DNA of 64,000 nt from Bacteroidales bacterium. Its GTDB lineage: Bacteria; Bacteroidota; Bacteroidia; Bacteroidales; UBA7960. A program made the position numbers and the translations under genes. The stretch spans positions 1-64,000 of the forward strand of contig SKRM01000026.1 of the NCBI GenBank assembly GCA_007118495.1, given 5' to 3'. Positions 39,186 to 47,943 of the stretch are shown here, piece by piece (position 1 is the stretch's first letter; every line of letters starts with the position of its first letter). The notes beneath the pieces were generated by a model, which worked only from the letters and a program-made list of their open reading frames with translations, made no database searches and was not told the DNA's origin.

Positions 39186-39965
39186 ATGTCTGACACCCCC
39201 ATGCAAATTACTTTTTTAGGAACAGGAACTTCAACGGGAGTTCCTGTTGTGGCCTGCGACTGCAAAGTGTGTGTCAGTAATGATTTGCGTGACCACAGGT
39301 TACGAACTTCAGTAATGATTGAAACCGGCGGGCATAATTTTGTTGTTGACTGTGGGCCGGATTTCCGTTACCAGATGATACGTGAAAAGGTTGACGACCT
39401 TGATGCCATTTTATTTACACATGGACACAGAGACCATATTGCCGGCCTTGACGATGTGCGGGCTTTCAACTATGTGTTGAACAAGACCATGGATATATAC
39501 GCCACCCGCGAGGTTATTGAGGCTATCAATAAAGAATACCCCTATATTTTGCATGAAAAGCGTTTTTTCGGGTCGCCTCAGCTTTGTTTTCACGAAATTG
39601 AAAATAAACCTTTCCATATAAACGGTGTCAGGTTTACACCCATAGAGGTGATGCACCATAAAATGCAAGTGTTTGGTTTTCGTGTGGGCGATTTTACATA
39701 TATCACCGATGCAAGCTACATATCCGATGCAGAAAAGCAGAAAATTAAAGGCTCGAGCGTACTTGTGATTAATGCCCTGAGAAAGTCAAAACACATTTCA
39801 CATTTTTCGCTTGAAGAAGCATTGCATGAAATTAATGAACTGCAGCCCGAACGCGCCTATATAACCCATATAAGCCATTTTCTTGGTTTACACCACGATA
39901 TTCAGACCATTTTGCCAGAGAATGTATTCCTGGCATATGACGGACTAAAAATCATTTTAAAATAA
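39186..39965 (+). CDS. MBL-fold metallo-hydrolase (PhnP-like)
   Basis: ITFLGTGTSTGVPVVACDCKVC; FTHGHRDHIAGLDDVR; ITHISHFLGLH. Confidence 0.9.
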   Translation: MSDTPMQITFLGTGTSTGVPVVACDCKVCVSNDLRDHRLRTSVMIETGGHNFVVDCGPDFRYQMIREKVDDLDAILFTHGHRDHIAGLDDVRAFNYVLNKTMDIYATREVIEAINKEYPYILHEKRFFGSPQLCFHEIENKPFHINGVRFTPIEVMHHKMQVFGFRVGDFTYITDASYISDAEKQKIKGSSVLVINALRKSKHISHFSLEEALHEINELQPERAYITHISHFLGLHHDIQTILPENVFLAYDGLKIILK

Positions 39966-40123
39966 TCATCATCACCTACCAAAATTTACAAAATTCGTCA
40001 GCTTTTTCACTGATTAAGGTAATTTAGCCATTTAAATATTATAATGCATTTTTTTGCCCCCACAAAGGGTTCTGGAAGCAAAAGAATATTTACCTTTGCA
40101 GTGAAAATTGAATACCTTGTGAT

Positions 40124-41551
40124 ATGATCTACTACCCTGAGAAATATGCCATTGAAGATAAGAGGATGCAAGCTTTTATTGACCCTGACGAAATTTGGGG
40201 CTACCTGAACAGGGTTAAAGCTGATAAAAGCAGGGTAAGAGAAGTAATCAAATCTTCACTTGACAAGAAAAGGCTTTCATTGGAAGAAACCGCTGTATTG
40301 CTTAATACCACTGATCATGAGCTGATTGAAGAGATTAAAGAAGGTGCACGCACTTTGAAAGAAAAGGTCTATGGTGAGCGCATTGTTCTTTTCGCCCCCC
40401 TTTATGTTGGTGACTTGTGTACCAACAACTGCCAATATTGCGGATTCAGAAGCACCAACAAAGGAATCCAAAGGTTAACACTCAGCAGTAATGAATTAAT
40501 TGAAGAGACCACGGCTCTGATTGATCAGGGGCACAAACGCCTTATTCTTGTGTATGGAGAGCATCCAAAGTATTCGGCCGAATTCATTGCCGAGACAGTG
40601 CGGGTTGTATATGGTGTAAAGCATGGTAATGGAGAGATCAGGCGCGTTAACATCAATGCAGCACCATTCGATATTCCCGGATTCAGAATCATTAAAGATG
40701 CAGGGATCGGTACCTTTCAGATTTTTCAGGAAACATATCATGAGCCCACCTACAAAAAGGTGCACCTGGGTGGCTTAAAACGAAATTACGACTGGAGGCT
40801 TACTGCACTTGACCGTGCGCAAGAAGCCGGCATCGACGATGTGGGTATAGGAGCACTTTTCGGACTATATGACTGGCGGTTTGAAGTTATGGCACTGGTT
40901 CGGCATGTAAACCACTTTGAAGCCGTGTACAATGTGGGTCCCCACACAATTTCATTTCCCCGGATACAGAATGCGCTCTCACTTGATATATCGAAAGAAC
41001 ATCTTGTAAAGGATGATGAGTTTGTGAGACTGGTTTCAGTGCTGAGGCTCGCCGTTCCCTATACCGGGATGATTCTTACAGCCAGAGAGCCTGCCGAAAT
41101 CCGTGACCAGATACTCAGGTTTGGGGTATCTCAAATTGATGGTGGAACCAACCTTGAGCTTGGAGGATATTCAAAAGGCAAGCAAGAAGTGCAAGATCTG
41201 AGCAGGGAACAGTTTCAGATAAACGACAACAGATCGCTTTCAGATATCATGGACGAATTGATAAAAACAGGTTATATTCCTTCATTTTGTACTGCCTGCT
41301 ACCGTCTGGGACGAACAGGAGAGCATTTTATGGAATTTTCGGTACCGGGCTTTATTAAAAGGTATTGTTCGCCCAATGCACTCCTGACTTTGGCTGAATA
41401 CCTTGAAGATTACGGACGTGATGACACCAAAGAGGCTGGCTATAAACTTATTGATGAGAAGGTGAAGGAGTTGTCCAAACACCAGAAGGTTGACAAACTT
41501 AAAGAAAAGCTGGGAGAGGTTAAACAAGGGAAAAGAGATCTTTACTTCTAA
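40124..41551 (+). CDS. hydG: [FeFe] hydrogenase H-cluster radical SAM maturase HydG
   Basis: LFAPLYVGDLCTNNCQYCGFRSTNKGIQR (CxxxCxxC with HydG context); C-terminal FCTACYRLGRTGEHFMEF cluster motif. Confidence 0.95.
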   Translation: MIYYPEKYAIEDKRMQAFIDPDEIWGYLNRVKADKSRVREVIKSSLDKKRLSLEETAVLLNTTDHELIEEIKEGARTLKEKVYGERIVLFAPLYVGDLCTNNCQYCGFRSTNKGIQRLTLSSNELIEETTALIDQGHKRLILVYGEHPKYSAEFIAETVRVVYGVKHGNGEIRRVNINAAPFDIPGFRIIKDAGIGTFQIFQETYHEPTYKKVHLGGLKRNYDWRLTALDRAQEAGIDDVGIGALFGLYDWRFEVMALVRHVNHFEAVYNVGPHTISFPRIQNALSLDISKEHLVKDDEFVRLVSVLRLAVPYTGMILTAREPAEIRDQILRFGVSQIDGGTNLELGGYSKGKQEVQDLSREQFQINDNRSLSDIMDELIKTGYIPSFCTACYRLGRTGEHFMEFSVPGFIKRYCSPNALLTLAEYLEDYGRDDTKEAGYKLIDEKVKELSKHQKVDKLKEKLGEVKQGKRDLYF

Positions 41552-41563
41552 ATATTTTCAGTT

Positions 41564-41830
41564 ATGCAAAAAACCATGATTCTTGGAATATTGGTATTTG
41601 ATCGCATCAAAGAGGCTGGCCGTACCCAGGAGGTGCTCAGCAAGCATGCAGAAATTATCAGAACACGATTGGGCTTCCATGAATTGTCCGAATCAGTCTG
41701 TAGCAGGGTAGGAACTATTCTGTTGATTTTACAGGGTGAATCTGAAAAATGGGTACAACTTGAAAAAGACCTGGAAGAGATTGGAGGCGTCGAAATCAAA
41801 AAAATGACCTTTGACTATATGTTTAAATAA
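41564..41830 (+). CDS. TM1266-type putative iron-only hydrogenase system regulator (copy 1)
   Basis: 88 aa; ILGILVFDRIKEAGRTQEVLSKHAEIIRTRLGFHEL...GTILLIL; adjacent to hydG. Confidence 0.8.
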   Translation: MQKTMILGILVFDRIKEAGRTQEVLSKHAEIIRTRLGFHELSESVCSRVGTILLILQGESEKWVQLEKDLEEIGGVEIKKMTFDYMFK

Positions 41831-41841
41831 ACCGTTATACC

Positions 41842-42093
41842 ATGTCTGAAATCAGAATATTGGGCGTACTCGTAGAAACCAGGAGCCAGGCTGCGGATAA
41901 GGTACAGGAAGTGCTTACCAAATATGGTTGTAGTGTAAAAACGCGTCTTGGATTACATGTTCAGGAAACGGCAGGTTGTCAGGGCTGTGGACTGATCTTG
42001 CTTGAACTGACCGGAAGCGCTGACGAATGCATTCGTCTCGAAAATGAATTATGGGCGCTTGATGGTGTCAGGGTCCAAAAAATGGTATTTTAA
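41842..42093 (+). CDS. TM1266-type putative iron-only hydrogenase system regulator (copy 2, CxxCG-containing)
   Basis: 83 aa; ILGVLVETRSQAADKVQEVLTKYGCSVKTRLGLH...GCQGCGLILLEL; homologous to preceding ORF. Confidence 0.8.
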   Translation: MSEIRILGVLVETRSQAADKVQEVLTKYGCSVKTRLGLHVQETAGCQGCGLILLELTGSADECIRLENELWALDGVRVQKMVF

Positions 42094-42122
42094 CAAACTC
42101 AACCATGTAAAAACAAACTACT

Positions 42123-42530
42123 ATGGCAAAATTGGTCTACTTTTCTGAAGCTGCTTCCCTGGCATTGCATGCCATGGTGCTTATTGCTAAAACTGATACC
42201 CATATTAACGTAAACACCCTGGCCGCTGAAATGGAAGCTTCAAGAAACCATCTGGCTAAAGTGCTTCAACAACTGGTAAAACACAATTTTCTTAAATCGG
42301 TGAGGGGGCCCAGCGGGGGCTTTATGCTTAGTAAAAAACCTGACCAGATATCCATTTTGGAGATATATGAAGCCATTGAAGGGAAGATTGATGTCCCCGA
42401 ATGTCCGCTTGACAGAAAAATATGCCCATTTGACAAATGTCTGATGAACAATCTTGTCAATGATGTTACCATGCAATTCAAAAATTATTTTGAAGGGCAA
42501 ACCCTTGAAGATTTTGTGACACGCTCATAG
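42123..42530 (+). CDS. Rrf2 family transcriptional regulator
   Basis: LAAEMEASRNHLAKVLQQLVKHNFLKSVRGPSGGFMLSKKP; CPLDRKICPFDKC. Confidence 0.93.
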   Translation: MAKLVYFSEAASLALHAMVLIAKTDTHINVNTLAAEMEASRNHLAKVLQQLVKHNFLKSVRGPSGGFMLSKKPDQISILEIYEAIEGKIDVPECPLDRKICPFDKCLMNNLVNDVTMQFKNYFEGQTLEDFVTRS

Positions 42531-42538
42531 GGATTTTC

Positions 42539-44494
42539 ATGAGTTTACAGGCTGGAAATCTGCTTTCCCGAATACAATACCCTTCTGACCTGAAGGCGCT
42601 GACTTATGATGAGCTGGCTGAGTTATGCAATGAACTTCGGCAATTTATCATTGAATCGGTAAGCCTTAATCCGGGTCACTTTGGTGCCAGCCTTGGCGTG
42701 GTTGAATTGACAGTTGCCATTCACCGCACTTTTAATACTCCTGATGATAAATTGATCTGGGATGTTGGTCATCAGGCCTATGCGCACAAAATACTTACAG
42801 GGCGCAGAGACAGTTTTCATACAAACAGAAAATACAAGGGGATAAGCGGGTTTCCAAAAATGGATGAAAGCCCTTATGATGCCTTTGGTACAGGCCATTC
42901 ATCAACCAGTATTTCAGCTGCACTTGGCATGGCCATTGCCAGTAAGCTCAAAGGAGATGAACGTCAGCATATAGCTGTAATTGGTGATGGTAGTATGACA
43001 GCTGGGCTAGCCTTCGAAGCATTGAATCATGCAGGTGTATCCAATACCAATATATTGATCATTCTTAATGACAATGGCATCTCAATTGACCAGAGTGTGG
43101 GTGCCCTGAAAGAATCGCTGACGGATATCTCAGCGTCAAAAACCTATAACAAATTCAAGGATGATGTCTGGCGCATGCTTGGTGGTATTGGCAAAGCCGG
43201 TCCGCAGGCACGCAGGGCCATTCAGAAGGTCGAGGGAGCTATCAAGTCAACCTTGTTTAAACAAAGCAACTTTTTTGAATCTCTTAAGATCAGATATTTT
43301 GGACCGGTCGATGGCCACAATGTCAAACACCTTACGAGCATATTAACAGACCTGAAAGAAATTCGCGGACCCAAGCTCTTGCATGTTGTAACAGTTAAGG
43401 GCAAAGGATATCCATTTGCTGAAGAGCACCAGACCCGTTTTCATGCACCGGGTTTGTTCAACCCAAAAACGGGTGAGATTCAGATAAGTAAAGATGATAC
43501 AGACCAACCGGCCAGGTACCAGGATGTATTCGGGCATACCGTACTTGAGCTTGCCGTAAATGATACGCGCGTAGTTGGGATCACACCCGCCATGCCAACA
43601 GGTTGCTCGTTAAATATCATGATGGGTGAGATACCTGAACGAACCTTTGATGTGGGTATTGCCGAACAACATGCTGTTACCTTTGCAGCAGGTCTTGCAT
43701 CGCAGGGATTGATTCCTTTTTGTAATATATATTCCAGTTTTTTTCAAAGAGCCTATGATCAGTTGGTACATGACGTAGCCCTTCAGAAGCTTCCAGTGGT
43801 CTTTTGTCTGGATAGGGCAGGACTGGTGGGTGAAGATGGCCCGACGCACCATGGTGCCTTTGACCTGTCTTTTCTGCGATGTATACCCAACCTGGTTATT
43901 GCTTCGCCCATGGATGAAGAAGAGATGCGCAACCTGATGTATACGGCCTATCTTGATCGCAGCAGACCTTTTGTTATCAGGTATCCGAGAGGACGAGGGG
44001 TTTTGAAAGATTGGCAAACCCCATTCAGAAAACTCACAACAGGCAAGGGCCGCAAATTGAAAGACGGCAAAAATATCGCACTGATAGCCTTCGGACCTGT
44101 AGGAAATGAAGGATTGGCAGCCTGCCAGAAACTGCAGGATGAGGGTTTGGGGTCTGTTGCATTTTATGACCTGCGTTTTCTGAAACCACTTGATGATGCA
44201 CTGCTGCATGAGGTATTTTCAGCCTACCAGCTTGTATTGACTCTTGAAGACAATACCATATCGGGTGGGATGGGCAGTGCTTTGCTTGAATTTATGTCAG
44301 ATAATGGTTACCTGGTAAGACTTAAGCGTCTGGGCATCCCCGACCGCTTTGTTTCACACGGAAAACCCCACGAGTTATATGCTGAGTGTGGATTTGACAG
44401 GGAGTCTATATATACAACCTTGTTGGAGCTTAGTTCGGTTATGAACCCACCCAAAGGAGAAAAAGAAATAAAGTATGTACGATTCAATCACTGA
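42539..44494 (+). CDS. dxs: 1-deoxy-D-xylulose-5-phosphate synthase
   Basis: GHFGASLGVVELTVAIH; DVGHQAYAHKILTGR; GDGSMTAGLAFEALN; DRAGLVGEDGPTHHGAFDLSFLR. Confidence 0.96.
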   Translation: MSLQAGNLLSRIQYPSDLKALTYDELAELCNELRQFIIESVSLNPGHFGASLGVVELTVAIHRTFNTPDDKLIWDVGHQAYAHKILTGRRDSFHTNRKYKGISGFPKMDESPYDAFGTGHSSTSISAALGMAIASKLKGDERQHIAVIGDGSMTAGLAFEALNHAGVSNTNILIILNDNGISIDQSVGALKESLTDISASKTYNKFKDDVWRMLGGIGKAGPQARRAIQKVEGAIKSTLFKQSNFFESLKIRYFGPVDGHNVKHLTSILTDLKEIRGPKLLHVVTVKGKGYPFAEEHQTRFHAPGLFNPKTGEIQISKDDTDQPARYQDVFGHTVLELAVNDTRVVGITPAMPTGCSLNIMMGEIPERTFDVGIAEQHAVTFAAGLASQGLIPFCNIYSSFFQRAYDQLVHDVALQKLPVVFCLDRAGLVGEDGPTHHGAFDLSFLRCIPNLVIASPMDEEEMRNLMYTAYLDRSRPFVIRYPRGRGVLKDWQTPFRKLTTGKGRKLKDGKNIALIAFGPVGNEGLAACQKLQDEGLGSVAFYDLRFLKPLDDALLHEVFSAYQLVLTLEDNTISGGMGSALLEFMSDNGYLVRLKRLGIPDRFVSHGKPHELYAECGFDRESIYTTLLELSSVMNPPKGEKEIKYVRFNH

Positions 44495-45299
44495 TAGCCA
44501 ACAAATATGGATTGCCTTCGGACTGACCTTATTTGCAGGTCTTTCAACAGGAATTGGCAGCGCCATAGCATTCTTTGCGAAAAGGACAAACACCAAGTTT
44601 TTGTCCATTGCGCTGGGTTTTTCAGCCGGGGTTATGATATACCTGTCATTTGTTGAGATTTTTCCGAAATCAAGGGAGATATTGTCTGATGAAGTTGGCC
44701 CCCAGCTAGGCTATCTGTACACCGTAATGGCTTTTTTTATAGGGATGCTACTGATAGCTTTCATCGACAAATTGGTTCCTGCCTTTGAGAACCCCCATGA
44801 GCTCAAGCGCGTAGAGCAAATCAGAGACAGCGAATACGTCAAGAATAAAAAGCTCTACAGAATGGGTCTTATGTCTGCTGTGGCCATTACCATACACAAT
44901 TTTCCGGAAGGCCTTGCTACGTTTTTGGCCGCACTTCAGGATATCAGGCTTGGATTGCCCATTGCCGTGGCCATTGCCATACACAACATTCCCGAGGGTA
45001 TTGCCATTTCTGTTCCTATCTATCATGCAACCGGCAGCCGTAAAAAAGCTTTCATGTATTCTTTTCTGTCGGGCCTGGCCGAACCCCTGGGTGCACTTGT
45101 GGGTTTTTTCATCCTCATGCCTTTTATGAGTCAGACATTGTTTGGCTTCATGTTTGCATCGGTTGCCGGGATTATGGTTTTTATTTCGGTTGATAACCTC
45201 TTGCCTGCAGCGCGCGAATACGGTGAGCCCCATCTTTCAATATACGGTTTAACACTGGGCATGGCCGTTATGGCCGTCAGCCTGGTATTTTTTCTGTGA
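44475..45299 (+). CDS. ZIP family metal transporter (ZupT-like)
   Basis: TIHNFPEGLATF; AIAIHNIPEGIAISVPIYHATGSRKKAF. Confidence 0.93.
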   Translation: MYDSITDSQQIWIAFGLTLFAGLSTGIGSAIAFFAKRTNTKFLSIALGFSAGVMIYLSFVEIFPKSREILSDEVGPQLGYLYTVMAFFIGMLLIAFIDKLVPAFENPHELKRVEQIRDSEYVKNKKLYRMGLMSAVAITIHNFPEGLATFLAALQDIRLGLPIAVAIAIHNIPEGIAISVPIYHATGSRKKAFMYSFLSGLAEPLGALVGFFILMPFMSQTLFGFMFASVAGIMVFISVDNLLPAAREYGEPHLSIYGLTLGMAVMAVSLVFFL

Positions 45300-45301
45300 T
45301 T

Positions 45302-46360
45302 TCAGGGATAGGTGATGAGAAAGCTGTCTAGAAAACCATGGTCTCTGAGCCTGCTTCTGAGCGCAATGGCCTGCTCTCTTTCAGGAAAATTACCTATACT
45401 TATTTTATAAAGCGTCCGGCGGTTCTCTTTGCTCACGTGGATATAAACCGGATGCCCGAACTGATGCTGATAGCCTGAAGCAATTTCGGCCAGCCTGTCA
45501 GGATTTGTAAAAGTAACCATTTGGATGCCAATGCCTCGCGGCCTTACCTCTTGAAGATCAACATTATAGTACCCTTCTTCAAGTTTTCTGAGATCGGGAG
45601 GATCAAGTCGCTGGTTCAGCATTTCGGTTTCTTTTTCCCAAACCTCTTCTTTTCTGGCCGGTTGGTGGGGAGTGACGGCTTTTGCCAAATATGTGGCGGC
45701 CTCATCTTCTTGCCCCAGTGCCACATATGTCTGTCCAAGAAAATAGAAAAGTTCCCCATCGTCTTCAAAGGTGTTTTTTGCCAATAAAAGGTCAGACAGG
45801 GCTTCTGCAAACAGACCGGTTAAATATCTGGCTTTGCCACGATATAGATATGCATCGGCAAAGCCGGGATTCAGGCGCAGCGCCACATCAAAATCCTGAA
45901 GCGCCCTGCCATATTCTTCAACTGACAGGTAGGCGAGCCCACGTTGAAAGAACGAATAATGATCCGGACTAATTCTGATGGCCTCACTGAAATAATGTAT
46001 GGCTTCATGATATTGACCAAGCGATGATTTTGCTAATCCTATAAAATAATTAGCCTGCTCTGCCATCTTTCCATCCATTCTGATGGCTGTCTCAAAGTCT
46101 GTGAGGGCATCTGCATATTGCGCAAGTTCAATGAGCGCCAGGCCACGGTAAAGATATGCGTCTGTATGCAGGGGGTCGAGGCGGATGGCTTCATTGAAGT
46201 GTTCAAGGGCTTTGGAAAAATCATTGGCTACACCTTTTCTAATACCTTCGCTGAAAGCTTCTCTGGCCATTCTGATCTCACGGTCAGTAGGCTGCTCCAA
46301 TATCCCGCTAAAAGAAGCAGGCATAAAAAGCAGCATGAGATAAATGCCGATTGTTGTCAT
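45302..46360 (-). CDS. TPR-repeat protein with C-terminal SPOR domain
   Basis: Multiple TPRs (AFSEAIRISPDHYSFFQRGLAYL...); SPOR-like YKISIGNFPEREQAIALRSRLRDHGF. Confidence 0.82.
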   Translation of the reverse strand: MTTIGIYLMLLFMPASFSGILEQPTDREIRMAREAFSEGIRKGVANDFSKALEHFNEAIRLDPLHTDAYLYRGLALIELAQYADALTDFETAIRMDGKMAEQANYFIGLAKSSLGQYHEAIHYFSEAIRISPDHYSFFQRGLAYLSVEEYGRALQDFDVALRLNPGFADAYLYRGKARYLTGLFAEALSDLLLAKNTFEDDGELFYFLGQTYVALGQEDEAATYLAKAVTPHQPARKEEVWEKETEMLNQRLDPPDLRKLEEGYYNVDLQEVRPRGIGIQMVTFTNPDRLAEIASGYQHQFGHPVYIHVSKENRRTLYKISIGNFPEREQAIALRSRLRDHGFLDSFLITYP

Positions 46361-46415
46361 GGTTTTTAAATGATATTGTTATACAGCCGTATTATACAAA
46401 TATAATCAATAATTA

Positions 46416-47291
46416 CTATGACGAAGCTGCCTTTGCCTTGCAGTAATCACTGGCTTTGGTATTGAGCATATGCACGAAAACGGTGGTTTCGCGGTTTTGG
46501 TAGGTTTTGTCCTTGAATCGGGAAACCCACCTGATACCCTGGATTGTGTTTGACAGAAAGACCTCATCGGCCAAATTCAGGTCTTTGGGTGTAATGGGCT
46601 TTTCTTTTACGTGTATACCCTTATCACTGAATATGCCTAGCATTACACTTCGCATAACACCATCCACACAGCCTTCGCTTAATGGTGGGGTGATAATCTC
46701 CTGGTTTTTTATGATGAATATGTTTGAACTTGTTGATTCAACAATGCCCCCATGGTCATTGACCAGGATGCATTCGCCCAGACCCTGATCACGTTTGTAT
46801 ATGCCGGCCATGACGTAGATCAGGGCACTGATTGCTTTCAGGTTAGACAGTTTGTTTGTTGATTTGGGAATTTCTGTGTACAGACTTACCTCAAGCCCCC
46901 TCGTATTCAAAGAAAAGAATGGGCTGTCAAGGTTTTCTGACTCAATGAGCCATGATGCCGTATTTGTAAGCGGTGTGTAAAGTCCGCCGGCATTTCTGAA
47001 CAATGAATACCGTATTCTTGCCGGCCCATGATCAGGATGGTTCTGATAGTACAGTGACAGGATATCATTCTCAAACCGCTCCTGGTCCCAGCTGTTCCCG
47101 ACATTCATATGCAACAATCTGGCCGATTCTGAAATACGTCTGAAGTGCTTCTCCGACCACAGGATTATTCCTTTTTCTATTCTGATGGTTTCAAAGATCC
47201 CATCACCATAGCGAAATGCCCTGTTGTCAGGTTGTAACCGGAATTCATCCCTTTCAAGGATATTTCCGTTGTATGATAGCAGCTGCTCCAT
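46416..47291 (-). CDS. Aminotransferase class IV
   Basis: RYGDGIFETIRIEKG; GGIVESTSSNIFIIKNQEIITPPLSEGCVDGVMRS. Confidence 0.9.
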   Translation of the reverse strand: MEQLLSYNGNILERDEFRLQPDNRAFRYGDGIFETIRIEKGIILWSEKHFRRISESARLLHMNVGNSWDQERFENDILSLYYQNHPDHGPARIRYSLFRNAGGLYTPLTNTASWLIESENLDSPFFSLNTRGLEVSLYTEIPKSTNKLSNLKAISALIYVMAGIYKRDQGLGECILVNDHGGIVESTSSNIFIIKNQEIITPPLSEGCVDGVMRSVMLGIFSDKGIHVKEKPITPKDLNLADEVFLSNTIQGIRWVSRFKDKTYQNRETTVFVHMLNTKASDYCKAKAASS

Positions 47292-47309
47292 AACCTTTAT
47301 CCTGATGTA

Positions 47310-47918
47310 TTAAAATACATATTGCAGAAAACTTAAAAAGAGCGCCGGATCTAATACTGTTGTAAATACTACTCCAAAAATAGCCCCCCAGAAATGCACA
47401 TCGTGACCCACATTGTCTGTGCCCCTCCTGGCCATATAGGCTGAGTATACAAGATAAAGCAGCCCGAAAATAAATGCTGGAATAGGTACGGGGAAAAATA
47501 TAAACATTACCGATCCCTGGGGGTAAAGCAGTATGCTTGAAAATAATACGGCTGATACGGCTCCACTGGCACCAACTGCGTTGTAATAATGATTTTTGTT
47601 GTGCTTAAAGTATGAAGGAATGACACTGCAGACAAGTCCTGAAATGTATAACAGCACAAAGAATAATCCACCGATCTTACCAAAATGGACCATAAACATG
47701 GCTTCAACATTGCGACCAAATGAATACAACACAAACATATTCACCAGCAGATGCATATAGTCAACATGCAGCAGACCATAGCTCAGGAACCGGTAGAATT
47801 GCTTTTTACGCCTGATCTCATAAGCATTGAACTTCATGCGTTCAAAAGCTATCCCATGACCAAAGCCTGAAATACTTACCAGAACAGTAGCCAGAATAAT
47901 AAACAGTGTAATACTCAT
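47310..47918 (-). CDS. Rhomboid family intramembrane serine protease
   Basis: LLHVDYMHLLVNMFVLYSFG; AVGASGAVSAVL; GHDVHFWGAIFG. Confidence 0.87.
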   Translation of the reverse strand: MSITLFIILATVLVSISGFGHGIAFERMKFNAYEIRRKKQFYRFLSYGLLHVDYMHLLVNMFVLYSFGRNVEAMFMVHFGKIGGLFFVLLYISGLVCSVIPSYFKHNKNHYYNAVGASGAVSAVLFSSILLYPQGSVMFIFFPVPIPAFIFGLLYLVYSAYMARRGTDNVGHDVHFWGAIFGVVFTTVLDPALFLSFLQYVF

Positions 47919-47943
47919 ATGATTTGTGTAAAGGTATTAAGCC

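Noticed and set aside
43610-44209. Minus-strand 199-aa ORF
   Set aside because: Antisense to dxs, no domain or ribosome-binding context.
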